Origin: Ceratopteris richardii
Lineage: Eukaryota; Streptophyta; Polypodiopsida; Polypodiales; Pteridaceae
Direction: 5' to 3'
Length of the DNA: 64,000 nucleotides
Assembly: GCA_020310875.1 (NCBI GenBank)
Contig: CM035433.1
Coordinates: forward strand, 106,532,758 to 106,596,757
Every line of letters begins with the position of its first letter. Position 1 is the stretch's first letter. The translations under genes and the position numbers were made by a program. Shown here piece by piece: positions 11,427 to 22,532 of this stretch. The notes beneath the pieces were generated by a model. It ran no database searches, was not told the origin of the DNA, and saw only the letters and a program-made list of their open reading frames with translations.

Positions 11427-11767
11427 GGCCGGTGACTAAAATACCTTGATGCAGAAAATTGACTGTATCTCAAAAAGTTGAACAAAACTGCCCAGACGAG
11501 TTCTGCTAGACCTCTAGCAGACTTTGAGACACTTATACTGGCGAACAGAAACTGGTAAATACCTTTGGCACAAATAGACGAAATAGCCTACACAAGCGCT
11601 GCGATAGTGCATTCGGAGGCCGAAACGAGCTCAGATCGTGATTTCGGCACCACAAAGCAAAGCCGTTTTGATCTCTGAAACACCTTGAGTATGCTCACCA
11701 AATTTCATGCGAATCTGAGCCTGCAAACGGAGGAGTGTCGACGGCGCCCTAGATGAAGCGATGACCT

Positions 11768-11779
11768 GCTCTGATACCA
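11768..11779 (-). promoter_or_regulatory. primer binding site of RLC-A (tRNA-iMet)
   Basis: The minus strand reads TGGTATCAGAGC, the standard copia site matching the 3' end of initiator-Met tRNA, 2 bp from the LTR. Confidence 0.93.
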
Positions 11780-11781
11780 AT

Positions 11782-12011
11782 TGTTGGAGATAGATGTCTG
11801 CGGAAGCACACAAACAGCACAAGGAAGAAGAAGAAGCTTGGAGCACAACACACAAGACTGAATGTATTACTAGAGAATGTACAAAGATAAGTAGCCCATT
11901 AGGGCAATAGGCGTATATACAAGCCGAGGGAAAAAAACCTCCTAAAGAGGGAAAAAAGTGCCCCGGCAGTCCTAGTGTGTTCACACACATCACTACCTAA
12001 ATATATCAACA
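11782..12011 (-). repeat. 5' LTR of RLC-A
   Basis: 230 bp, about 96% identical by eye to 6944-7173. Many of the differences cluster near 11958-11970. Confidence 0.95.
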
Positions 12012-12016
12012 CAGAA
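12012..12016. repeat. target site duplication of RLC-A, right
   Basis: CAGAA, identical to 6939-6943. Confidence 0.9.
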
Positions 12017-12519
12017 TATCCTTTATATTGATTCTTCATGCATTTAGCTACTTGATAGGGCCTAAGCATTCTTCCATGATTTTGCCACTGATGTCTCCTT
12101 CTAAATGGAAAATCATTAATTCCTTCTGCTTCTCTTTCAAAAGGATTTGGGGAAGTATGTATTCTTCTACCTTGTTGTTGTTCAATATTATTATGAGTTT
12201 CATTTTGTCTTAGCAAGTCTGGTTACCATAGGTTTTGTTCCCAAGGTCTCTTGTCTGCACATTGCCCTAAATCATTAGAGTTTTTTGGATCCTGTGAGAA
12301 GATGTATACACATCCCTGTCTATCCTCATATCTGCCATCCTTAAATTGTGCCACTGATGTTATATTTAAGGGAACTTCTAAGTTTCTCAACCTAATGAGA
12401 AACTTATGCATCCCATCCTGATACACATAGGTTCCAAACCTGTTTGTATACGTATATTTGAGAATATTTCTATAATCACTAGTTTCAGAAGGTTCATTGG
12501 TTTCATTTAGGTTTTCCAT
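12017..12519 (-). pseudogene. gag: RLG-2 gag, N-terminal part
   Basis: It begins MENLNETNEPSETSDYRNIL. TNRFGTYVYQDGMHKFLIRL corresponds to TNRLGASIYEDGLGRSVVQI in the RLG-1 gag, and GCVYIFSQDP to GTIYVVTSHP. The later part, with RMLRPYQVAKCMKN, leads into the gag core left of RLC-A. It is broken. Confidence 0.75.
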
Positions 12520-12639
12520 GTTATTTTCCTACCCTAAATCTTTTTCTTGTAAATTTCCTATTACTAGCTCTCTCTCCTTCTTTTTTGACTCTTGTTTATC
12601 AGGTGTGAACAATTTATTACTAGATCTCAGAATCATCCA

Positions 12640-13215
12640 ACTAAATCACGATTATGTGAAGAGAATCATGTTTTCCACGATCTTGTGAATAGAATCATCT
12701 TTTCTACGATTTTGAGAAAATTCTAGATTTTCTCACAATTCTATGAAAAAGATTTGTCTTTTTCACGATTCTTTGGATATTCCAAATTTTCTATGATTCT
12801 GTGAATGGAATCGTGTTTTCACGATTCTGTGAATAGAATCGTGTTTCTCACGATTCTGTGAATACAATCGTGATTTTCACGATCTTGTGAAGGAAGTCGT
12901 GATTTTCATGATTTTGTGAATACGATCGTGATTTCCACGATCCTGTGAAGGAGATCGTGATTTTCACGATTTTGTGAATAGAATCGTAATTTTCACGATT
13001 CTGTGAAGGGAATCGTGATTTTCACGATCCTGTGAAGGGAATCGTGATTTTCACGATTTTGTTAAGAGAGTCGTGGTTTTCACGATTTTGTGAATAGAAT
13101 CGTAATTTTCACGATTCTATGAAGGGAATCGTGATTTTCACGATTCTGTGAAGGGAATCGTGATTTTCACGATCCTGTGAAAGGAATCATGATTTTCACG
13201 ATTTTTTTCCCAGAC
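12640..13215. repeat. hairpin tandem array in RLG-2 leader
   Basis: About 20 imperfect units of about 30 bp of the form GAATCGTGATTTTCACGATT plus CTGTGAAGG. AATCGTGA and TCACGATT are inverted around a TTT loop, so nearly every unit can fold into a short hairpin. Some units have drifted. Confidence 0.92.
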
Positions 13216-15007
13216 AATCATGATTGCTCACAATCGTTAGAAACAGGATTTTCTTATGAAAATCGCATTCTGGGAATCGCGTTTTTGAGCTCGGAATCGT
13301 GATTTTGTGTTTGATCTCAAAATCGCGATTCTGAGCAGATTCTTAAAATTTTTTGGTCCTAGATTTTTTAAGTTTTTGTTTCTCTAATAGAAGCGCCTTA
13401 TTAAAATATTAACATGCAATAAAAGATTTTGAACAAAAATATTATTTTTTCTCAAAAAAAATCAAAGAACTAAAAATCGCGATTCCATGTTTTTTACAAT
13501 TTCTTGTGTTTTTGTGCTCTTATCATTATGTGAAAACTTGAAATCATGCAAATATTTATTGGAGGACTATTACTTTGCTTGCTTGATCAAGAAAAATCCA
13601 AGAACTTTGTAGTTGCAGGACGTCGCGATTCTGCCAGGTTCTCTCACTCTCTCTCTCTCTCTCACTCAAATGAGCCTTTTTTATGAGATTTCATGCTTTT
13701 ATAGTCTTCAGACAATCGCGATTTTGTATGAATTTCTCAAAATTTTCACTTTTCACTGTATGATCCTTATCCCTTAGCAATTTTGTCGTTTTGATTCATA
13801 ATTCTTATCTTTTCAACAAAATTTACTCCCTTTATCCTACTGATGAAAATCGCGATTTTGTACCCAATTCTCAATTTAATCACTTGATGCTCAATTCTTA
13901 CTGATATTTTGAAATTTGATTTTCCTTACTCCCTCAAATTTATGAAACCTCTTACAATCACTTACCTCAATACCCAAAAGTGCAAAATAAATCAAATTCT
14001 TTTTCTTATAGAAAATCGCGATCCTGTGAAGAGAATCGTGTTTTTTCTGAACTTCCAGCTTTTGCACTTTTTGACTTTTCTTTCCTCCTAGTACCCTTCA
14101 GTGTTCTTCACCAACTCCATATCACTTGTCACCTGCAATTATACACCATCAAACTCATTTTAAAAAGTCTTTTTGAAAAATTTAAATAACAACTTCTACT
14201 CTAGATATTTTTTATTTTCTTTCATATTTCAGAATTTTTTTTCCCACTTTTTCTCCTCCACTTTCAACAATAATCCTCCAGTCCAACTTTCTAAGAAAAA
14301 AGGATATTTTTTTGAATTTTTTAATGGATTTTATGAAATTTTTTTAGTATTTTGCCCTAAATCAAGGTAAACACTTCACATAGGGTTTTCTTGTTTAAAG
14401 ATCCATTGATCTTTTGTTTCATGATTGGTTATACTCTTCTATGCTTGCAATCTAATCAGTTTAGGAGTAAAGCTTTCCAAGGAAATATGTGCTAAGAAGT
14501 GCAATTATCAATTCATGCAAAGATAAACTCAAAAATTTATTTCTTTTCAAGATGCAAATAAATCTTCTCTCAAGATTATTGCTTTGCCTTGGCTAATCAA
14601 ATGGATCTTATTTATTTGCATATAGCTACTTTACTTGACTTTCCTCAATGCAATCATGTCATCTTTTCCAAGATTAATAAATTTGCTTGGTACTTGGTCA
14701 AAAAGCACTCTACAAATGCAAAGATAGTCACATTTTACCTTCCCTTCAACAATCTTGATTCAATTTTTCACACACTTGCACTTTAGTCTTAAAAAATGAT
14801 ATGAGCAACTATCAATTTGCAAGAATTTCACAACTTCTTTATCTCAAAAGGTTAACTCTTGCTTTCTTTTCCCAAAAGACAAGCAAAGAAACCTACCTTT
14901 CCATGTTTCCTTTCTTGATTAAAGAGTAGTACCTTTTCAATGTGTTCAATACCATCAACAATGGAAGATCCAGCAAGGTCCAAACTTCAATGAAGCTTTT
15001 GCTTTGT
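13216..15007 (-). other. AT-rich remainder of RLG-2 leader
   Basis: A non-coding stretch with scattered ATCGCGAT or AATCGCGATT palindromes (for example near 13322, 13480, 13712, 13850 and 14015) and a CT run at 13640-13665. I see no supportable gene. Confidence 0.7.
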
Positions 15008-15025
15008 TCCCCAGCAACGACGCCA
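15008..15025 (-). promoter_or_regulatory. primer binding site of RLG-2 (tRNA-Asp type)
   Basis: The minus strand reads TGGCGTCGTTGCTGGGGA, which differs at two positions from the RLG-1 site and lies 5 bp from the inferred LTR start. Confidence 0.8.
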
Positions 15026-15030
15026 AAAAA

Positions 15031-15891
15031 TGTTTGTTGTTACCCTTTGGAGTTGTCCTCTCCAATCATTTTAGCATAAAGGATCAACTACACATCTTTA
15101 AATTGTCAATCTGAGAAGTATGCAAAGACCACAACCCCTTCTTAGTTAATGGAATCCATAAATAAGAGGAAAATGACTGTTTTTCTGATAAATGATGAAG
15201 ATGAAGAGAAATTTCTAAGGTTTTGATTATCTTGAGCACTACTACATCATTTTCAGTAATCTTTGTGCCTAAAGTGTGTTATTTTCTCAGCAGAACTCAA
15301 TTATGAAGTCAGAATTCAAAAATGATACCTATAACCCTCAGATGAGACAATCGTGATTCTGTGAGCTTTGATAATTTCCATCTCCAGCTCTATTCTTCAG
15401 CACTTTCTCACTCAATACTCTAAGAATCACCTCTCTTCATACACAGTAATCATAAATACACAACTGAAGCTCACAAATTCCATGGATCACACATAGAATA
15501 GACTCAACAAATCAAAGAAAATCACATGAAAGTAGAAAAGACGATTTTCTGCAGGAGAGCTCTTCACATTACTTGGATAGCAAAAATAATACAACCAACC
15601 CTCTCAAAATAGAGGAAATTATCTTTTATACATTTCCAAGTGTCCCTTTTCACACTTGAATTTTGGTCCTTTTCCCTTCTAGTCTAAAAATATGCTATCA
15701 AAGAGCTTCCAAAAATTCTAGAAAAAATACATATGATCCTAATTTACATGAGGAAGACTCTTCCTCATTTTTACATCATTTGCATAAATATTTCTACAAT
15801 TTTTTGATATTTTACAAATACTTTCCTTCAAAAAATGCTTCTTCTAACACTTTGATTTGAAGGTGTTGGTGATGCCCTAACGAAAGTGACA
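15031..15891 (-). repeat. candidate 5' LTR of RLG-2
   Basis: Delimited by the primer site on its left (TGTTTGTTG) and a TG...CA end near AAGTGACA at 15891. A TATA-like TATAAAAG on the minus strand near 15625-15632 would suit an LTR promoter. No partner LTR is in the window, so the right border is a guess. It is not similar to the RLG-1 LTR. Confidence 0.5.
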
Positions 15892-15910
15892 ACCTATTTT
15901 GATACCAATT

Positions 15911-16210
15911 TACTACAAGAAATAGGGGGGCATAGTGACGCCGCGAAACCGAGAAAAAAACAGGGACCGTCGCTTATGCGACGCTAACGTCACATAAGCG
16001 ACGGTCTTGTTTTCGAAATTTTGATTTTTAGGCGGGGTACGTCGCAGACTAAAGCTTGCGTCGCTTACGCGATGCTAATTTTTGCACCGCAAATAGAGTC
16101 GCTTGCTAGCGACGGTATGGGCGACGTGGGCAAACTGCAGAGCGTCACATATGTGTCGTCCTTTCGAGAGCGTCGCATAAGCGATGCTCTAGAATGTTCA
16201 AAAAAAATTT
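15911..16210 (+). mobile_element. CACTA-like (En/Spm) transposon end
   Basis: TACTACAAGAAATAGG at 15911 resembles the plant CACTA terminus CACTACAAGAAA. It is followed by subterminal GTCGCTTATGCGACG and CGTCGCTTACGCGATG motifs in both orientations near 15968-16010, 16040-16110 and 16150-16185, which is typical subterminal structure for this superfamily. No transposase and no opposite terminus were found. The first base is T rather than C. It could be a non-autonomous copy or a broken end. Confidence 0.5.
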
Positions 16211-16305
16211 CGATTTCTCCCGGAACATTTGTGCCGAGATCTGGACGAAAGTAAGAGAACGAGAGCGAGAGAGAGAGCGTGCAAGAGAGAGAGAGACCAG
16301 GTATG

Positions 16306-18170
16306 CGCACACACACTTACACACACATACATATGCATACAGACACACATATACACACATAGACACACACACACACATACACATATACACACACACATAC
16401 ACACACAAATACACACACATATACACACACACATAATGTTGCATACACACACATATACATACATACACTCACACATATACATGCACACACACATATATAC
16501 ATACACACACATATGCATACATAATGCACATGCAAACATACACATACATAATGCATACACATGTACACGCATATACACATACACATACACATACACACAC
16601 ATACACACATATACACATGCATACACACACATACACACACATACACACACATGCACACATACACACACATATATGCATACACACACATACACATACATGC
16701 ATACATATGCATATGCATACATATGCATATGCATACATATGCATATGCATACATATGCATATGCATACATATGCATATGCATACATATGCATATGCATAC
16801 ATATGCATATGCATACATATGCATATGCATACATATGCATATGCATACATATGCATATGCATATGCATACATACATACATACATACATACATACATACAT
16901 GCATACACACACATATGCATACACAATGCACATGCATACATATACATACATAATGCATATGCATACATAATGCATATGCATACATAATGCATATGCATAC
17001 ATAATGCATATGCATACATAATGCATATGCATACATAATGCATATGCATACATACACATACATATGCATATGCATACATAATGCACATGCATACATACAC
17101 ATACATAATGCATACACACACATATGCATACATAAAGCATACACACACATACACACACATATGCATACATACATGCATACACATACACACATAGACACAT
17201 ACACACACACACACATACATATGCATACACACACATATACACACATAGACACACACACACACATACACATATACACACACACATACACACACAAATACAC
17301 ACTCGTATACACACATAATGTTGCATACACACACATATACATGCATACACACACACATATACATGCAGACACACATATATACATATACACACATATGCAT
17401 ACATAATGCACATGCAGACATACACATACATCATGCATACACATGCACACACATATACACATACACATACACACACATACACACATATACACAATACACA
17501 CACATACACACACATACACACACATACACACATACACACACATACACACACATACACACACATACACACATACACACACATACACACACACATACACACA
17601 CATACACACATACACACACATATATGCATACACACACATACATACACATACACACACATATATGCATACACACACACATAGAGAGACATGCACACACATA
17701 CACATACATGCATACATATGCATATGCATATGCATACATACATACATACTTACATGCATACACACACATATGCATTCATAATGCACATGCATACATACAC
17801 ATACATAATGCATACACACACATATGCATACATAAAGCATACACACATATACACACACATATGCATACATACATGCATACACACACACACATAGACACAT
17901 ACACAGACATAGACACATACACACACATAAACAGATCCACACTCATAGACACACACACATACACATAGACGTGCGCACACATACACACACATATACACAC
18001 ACACATACACACATAGACACATACAACCTTAATCATGCATTCACACACATACAGATGCATACACACATACAAATGTGTACACACATACACACATAATGAT
18101 GCATTCACACACATACACATGCATTCACACAGGGATACAGGTCTTAAATATGACCTTTCTCCCTGGTATA
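16306..18170. repeat. CA / CATATG compound microsatellite
   Basis: About 1.9 kb of ACACAC, ACATAC and CATATGCATATG repeats. It includes a near-perfect CATATGCATATG run at 16706-16870, a CATA run at 16866-16900, and a segment of ATAATGCATATGCATAC repeats at 16950-17060. Long open frames on both strands here follow from the repeat. Confidence 0.97.
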
Positions 18171-18277
18171 GAGTACACATATTTAGGCAGTGTAGTTGTG
18201 CATGACAACGAGATAATGTCCTGTTTGCAATAAATGGTTAACAGATTGCCATATGTGTGTGTCTATGTGTCTATGTG

Positions 18278-20023
18278 TAAACCCACAACCTACCTACTGA
18301 TACTCAACGAGTTTCTCATGAAAAGAGATATAAGCTTATCTATGTGTATGTGTGTGTATGTGTGTGTCTATGTGTAAACCCACAACCTATCTATTGACAC
18401 TCAAAGAGTTTCTCATGAAAAGAGATATAAACTTATCTGTCTGTACATGATTTAACTCAAATAGAATTTTCTCCTGTGAATAATTCACATAATTCACTGC
18501 TAATGCTCCCTTGTATATGCTTCTCCTTTGTTGATGGACCCACAATGTAAACCCACAACCTGTCTACTGACACTCAATGAGTTTTTCATGAAAAGAGATA
18601 TAAGCTTATCTGTCTGCACATGAATTAACTGAGATAGGTTTTTCTCTTGTGAATAATTCACATAATTCGCTGCTAATGCTCCCTTGTATATGCTTCTCCT
18701 TTGTTGATGGGCCCACATTGTAAACCCACAACCTGTCTACTGACACTCAACGAGTTTCTCATGAAAAGAGATATAAGCTTATCTGTCCGCACATGAATTA
18801 ACTGATCAAATAGGTTTTTCTCCTGTGAGTAATTCACAAAATTCGCTGCTAATGCTCCCTTGTATATTTTTCTCCTTTGTTGATGGACCCACGTTGTAAA
18901 CCCACAACCTGTCTACTGACACTCAACGAGTTTCTCATGAAAAGAGACATAAGCTTATCTGTCCGCACATGAATTAACTGATCAAATAGGTTTTTCTCCT
19001 GTGAATAATTCACATAATTCGCTGCTAATGCTCCCTTGTATATTCTTCTCCTTTTTTGATGGACACACGTTGTAAACCCACAACGTGTCTACTGACACTC
19101 AATGAGTTTCTCATGAAAATAGATATAAGCTTATTTGTCTGCACATGAATTAACTCAAATAGGTTTTTCTCCTGTGAATAATTCACATAATTCGCTGCTA
19201 ATGCTCCCTTGTATATGCTTCTCCTTAGTTGATGGGCCCACATTGTAAACCCACAACCTGTCTACTGACACTCAACGAGTTTCTCATGAAAAGAGATATA
19301 AGCTTATCTGTCCGCACATGAATTAACTCAAATAGGTTTTTCTCCTGTGAATAATTCACAGAATTCGCTGCTAATGCTCCCTTGTATATTCTTCTCCTTT
19401 GCTGATGGACCCACGTTGTAAACCCACAACCTGTCTACTGACACTCAACGAGTTGCTCATGAAAAGAGATATAAGCTTATCTGTCTGCACATGAATTAAC
19501 TGATCAAATAGGTTTTTCTCCTGTGAATAATTCACATAATTCGCTGCTAATGCTCCCTTGTATATTCTTCTCCTTTGTTGATGAACCCATGTTGTAAACC
19601 CACAACCTGTCTACTGACACTCAACGAGTTTCTCATGAAAAGAGATATAAGCTTATCTGTCCGCACATGAATTAACTGATCAAATAGGTTTTCCTCCTGT
19701 GAATAATTCACATAATTCACTGCTAATGCTCCCTTGTATATTCTTCTCCTTTGTTGATGGACCGACGTTGTAAACCCACAACATGTATATTGACACTCAA
19801 TGAGTTTCTCATGAAAAGAGATATAAGCTTATCTATCTACACATGCTTTAACTCAAATAGGTTTTTCTCCTGTGAATAATTCACATAATTCGCTGCTAAT
19901 GCTCCCTTGTATATTCTTCTCCTTTGTTGATGGACCCACGTTGTAAACCCACAACCTGTCTACTGACACTCAACAAGCCTACATGAAAAGAGATATAAGC
20001 TTATCTGTCGCACATGAATTAAC
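18278..20023. repeat. 173/176-bp satellite array
   Basis: Direct repeats beginning TAAACCCACAACC at 18278 (short unit), 18375, 18548, 18721, 18897, 19073, 19246, 19419, 19595, 19771 and 19944. After the short first unit the lengths run 173, 173, 176, 176, 173, 173, 176, 176, 173. The 3-bp difference tracks AACTGATCAAAT against AACTCAAAT. Units hold GAGTTTCTCATGAAAAGAGA and CGCTGCTAATGCTCCCTTG. The final unit is interrupted by a host exon at 20024-20238. Confidence 0.93.
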
Positions 20024-20238
20024 GATATGAAAGATATTGACACCAGCATTCACGAGTTCACTGTCAAGGATCTAGTTGACAATGATGTGGATAGAAATCT
20101 GTGGAGCATGCACAAGAGCAAGGCTAAGTGGCTCAGGATCTTGGGTGTTCTGTCGGGTATGATCGCCGTTGGGAGGTGGTTTTCTGATATTTGCAGATGG
20201 AAGAACCCTATCACCACAGTTCTCGTCCATTTCCTCTT
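20024..20238 (+). pseudogene. MCTP/FTIP C-terminal domain exon fragment
   Basis: A 215-bp piece coding for the phosphoribosyltransferase-C (PRT_C) region of plant multiple-C2 transmembrane proteins (MCTP, FTIP, QUIRKY). NLWSMHKSKAKWLRIL, GMIAVGRWFSDICRWKNPIT and TVLVHFLF match the conserved segment before the C-terminal membrane helices. These proteins tether ER to plasma membrane at plasmodesmata. The fragment lacks all C2 domains and stops at HFLF, where the satellite sequence CGCTGCTAATGCTCC resumes. It therefore sits inside the last satellite unit in place of about 41 bp of ordinary unit. It shows no stop in its frame and is a captured exon, not a gene. Confidence 0.85.
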
Positions 20239-20290
20239 CGCTGCTAATGCTCCCTTGTATATGCTTTCTGTCAATGGTGCACACTGATAT
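20239..20290. repeat. end of last satellite unit
   Basis: CGCTGCTAATGCTCCCTTGT resumes the unit directly after the captured exon. Similarity to the unit fades after about 20270. Confidence 0.75.
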
Positions 20291-20396
20291 CTCACCCGTA
20301 TGCGTGCCTACATGTAAACAAAACCTCATTACACCTCAAACAGTGATCTAATGTAATATCAGAGATTATTAAATCTAAGCAAAGAACTTGAGCTGA

Positions 20397-20830
20397 AAAA
20401 CGTGTCTTCTGCTTCCCATCAGTCCAGGCATATGGATTGATGTTCATCTCTCCATAGCTATCTGCCTCAGAAATACCATGCAACTTTTTATCAATGTAAT
20501 TAAACAAAAATAGTGGCATCCCTGGTTGGACATTCTTTACATAGATGATATGAGAAGCTCGAAGGCCTGGACATGCAGAAAAGCTGATGATCAAGCTATT
20601 GTTCATGCATATGGTTTAAAGGGAGAGACGTATATCTGTGATAGAAAGTAAGAGGATAGATAAAGTATACCAAACAGAAGTTGTGTGACGCATTCATTGT
20701 AAGTCGCATGGTCACAGCCAAAAATCACAGCAGCAAGCTCCTCCGCCGGAAGGTTCAAGAACGGGAGCGGTGATGAAGGAGAATGGCATTGACTTGGCTC
20801 ATATATACTTTGGACAAAGGAGACTCTACC
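20397..20830 (-). pseudogene. DCD-domain gene fragment with intron
   Basis: A fragment of a plant DCD (development and cell death) domain gene. Exon 1 (to 20671) reads LPAEELAAVIFGCDHATYNE then CVTQLLFG. Exon 2 (from 20566) reads LRASHIIYVKNVQPGMPLFL, FNYIDKKLHGISEADSYG and INPYAWTDGKQKTRFSAQV. PLFLFNY and LHGI.EA are DCD signatures. The intron 20567-20670 (104 bp) has GT...AG ends and restores the split Gly codon, so the copy was made at DNA level. The C-terminal third of the domain is missing and a stop lies upstream of exon 1. It lies opposite to the MCTP fragment and about 160 bp away. DCD proteins act in stress and cell-death signalling. Confidence 0.8.
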
Positions 20831-20879
20831 GAAATTTTTTCAGAGACATAAAAATTGAGTATATAAGTGCATAGAGACG

Positions 20880-22446
20880 CAGGGAGTGCTTAGAACAAGA
20901 GGGAAACCATTGAGATTACTTGAGAACATTCAGTTTTTGGTGCATATATCTAGAAAAACAGTCGAAATGCTGCCGATTTTTTTCTAGGCCTCGCCATAAA
21001 ATTACCATAGCATAGAGAAGTGCTTAAATTATAAGGATGGGTGATAATATTGTGCAAATAGCTGATGATAAGTTGAATAAAGATAATTACCACATATGGT
21101 CATATAGGATGGAAAATTTCTTGATGGGAAAAGGTCTATGGGAACTAGTGAATGGAGAGGACGAGTGTCCTGAGTTTCTAGAGAACCCGAATGTAGAAGA
21201 GCAAAAAGAACATAAAATATGGATAGAAAAATCTAGAAAGGTTCTCCATTGGATCTCGATATGTATATCAGAGAGCCTGATTCCACATATTATGAAGGCT
21301 AGCATACCGAAGGAAGCTTGGGATATAATTCATAAGATATATGGTACGTTGACAGAAGCTAGAAAAATTCAGTTAAAGCAAAAGTTGCGTAGCATATGGC
21401 GTGGAAATAGATCCATAACGGATTATGTGGCTGAAATTAGGAAGATCACTGATGATTTAGCTTCCATAAATTGCACAGTCAATGTTGATGATATGGTTTT
21501 AATTATGCTAAATGGTCTAGGACCACAATACAAGAGCTTAGATACTTCTATCTCAGTAAGAGGCACTATGCCAAATTTTGACAAGTTGGTAGCTCTTTGC
21601 ATGAGAGAAGAAGTAAAACTTGGTTTGAATGCATCTGGAAGTGGCAATTCAAGAGATCATGAATTCTTTCAGCATAGAGGAAGAGGTTCTAGTTGTGGAC
21701 GATCATCTTCTAGAAATGCAAACACAATGGATATGTCAAGTGATAGAGGAAGATCAAACTCGAGACGTAGAGGAGGATTACAGGCACCTAGGAATTGTTA
21801 CCATTGCGATAAGTATGTCCATTTTGAGAAAGATTGTTATTATAAATAGAATAGTCAAAGAGGAAGAGGTAGAAGCCATTATGCAGCACATGGAAATTTC
21901 TCTACAAAAAGTTCATATGGAGACTATGGCAGAGATAATATATTTGCGATAGAGCATGTGTTGAATAGTATGTCAAAACCTGGAAACGATATGAACTGGT
22001 ACATAGACTCTGGTTGCACAAATCACATGATGAGCATTGGAAATTGGTTTGAGTCAAAAGAGGCTTTGAAGACTAAAGAGCATGTGGCAACTGGTGATGC
22101 CTTACACATGATTAAGAATGTTGGGAATGTACTGCTAGTACAAAGAAATGGTGCTCAAAATACATTAAGTGATGACTTACATATGCCTAGCATTACAAAG
22201 AGTTGAGTTTCGGTTGGTCAGCTAGTGGATCAAGACATAGAAGTTATTTTCAATAAACATGGCTGTTTTATACATGATTTCAAGTATGGCAAAAGAGAAA
22301 AATTACTTGGTCATGGAAAGAAGATGGATAGATTGTTCATGTTTGACATGGATACACTTCTATATGAGAACATGTATGCCAAGAATAGTAAATACTTGGA
22401 TATAGATGAATTATGGCATAAATGAATCGGTCATATCAATTTATTT
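20880..22446 (+). mobile_element. RLC-B, Ty1/copia remnant (gag, protease)
   Basis: A plus-strand copia fragment without visible LTRs. It holds a leader, gag (21037 to about 21850) with NYHIWSYRMENFLMGKGLW and a zinc knuckle CYHCDKYVHFEKDC, a protease with WYIDSGCTNHMMS near 21990-22040, and the start of the pre-integrase domain (ELWHK). It stops at a microsatellite near 22447. It is a different copia family from RLC-A and E. It is broken, lacking most of pol, with a few breaks in what remains. Confidence 0.85.
21037..21849 (+). pseudogene. gag: RLC-B gag region
   Basis: It begins MGDNIVQIADDKLNKDNYHI. The core contains AWDIIHKIYGTLTEARKIQL and MLNGLGPQYKSLDTSI. An Arg/Ser/Gly-rich stretch precedes the zinc knuckle CYHCDKYVHFEKDC. 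This is the UBN2-type gag of plant copia elements. Confidence 0.85.
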
Positions 22447-22532
22447 GGTTTTTATGTACATATACACATGCATACACATATCTACACACATATATACATA
22501 CACACACACATACACACACACATATATACATA
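22447..22532. repeat. CA/CATA microsatellite at RLC-B / RLG-C junction
   Basis: TACACACACATATA-type repeats between the copia remnant and the shortened LTR of RLG-C. Similar sequence lies on the other side of RLG-C at 28855-28950. Confidence 0.9.

Larger units (their letters stand above)
6944..12011 (-). mobile_element. RLC-A, Ty1/copia element with both LTRs
   Basis: A full-length minus-strand copia element of 5068 bp inserted in the gag of RLG-2. It has two 230-bp LTRs, the 5-bp target duplication CAGAA, an initiator-Met tRNA primer site and a polypurine tract. The internal order is gag, zinc knuckle, protease, integrase, reverse transcriptase, RNase H, as expected for copia. By eye the LTRs differ at about 9 of 230 positions (about 96% identity), so it is moderately young. 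The coding region is broken, with about five breaks. RLC-E at 30917-44410 is another copy of the same family: without its insertion it also measures about 5.07 kb. Confidence 0.95.
5268..15891 (-). mobile_element. RLG-2, older Ty3/gypsy element, split by RLC-A
   Basis: A minus-strand gypsy element with a candidate 5' LTR (15031-15891), a tRNA-Asp-type primer site (15008-15025), a 2.5-kb leader with hairpin repeats, and gag. Gag is in two parts because RLC-A (6944-12011) inserted into it. The left end abuts the LTR of RLG-1, so its pol should lie beyond the left edge if it survives. The gag protein is recognisably homologous to that of RLG-1, but the LTRs differ, so this is a separate family. 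It is broken, with several breaks besides the two insertions, and is older than both RLC-A and RLG-1. Confidence 0.75.

Noticed and set aside
16198-17968. Long His/Thr/Tyr/Ile-rich and Cys/Val/Met-rich open frames on both strands
   Set aside because: They are translations of the CA/CATATG microsatellite, which lacks stops in several frames.
18500-19243. Two 72-residue open frames
   Set aside because: Both are the same satellite unit read in the same frame.
18278-20023. Regular direct repeats that could suggest a CRISPR array
   Set aside because: Units are 173-176 bp and contiguous, with no short repeat/spacer structure, in a plant-like nuclear context. It is a satellite.
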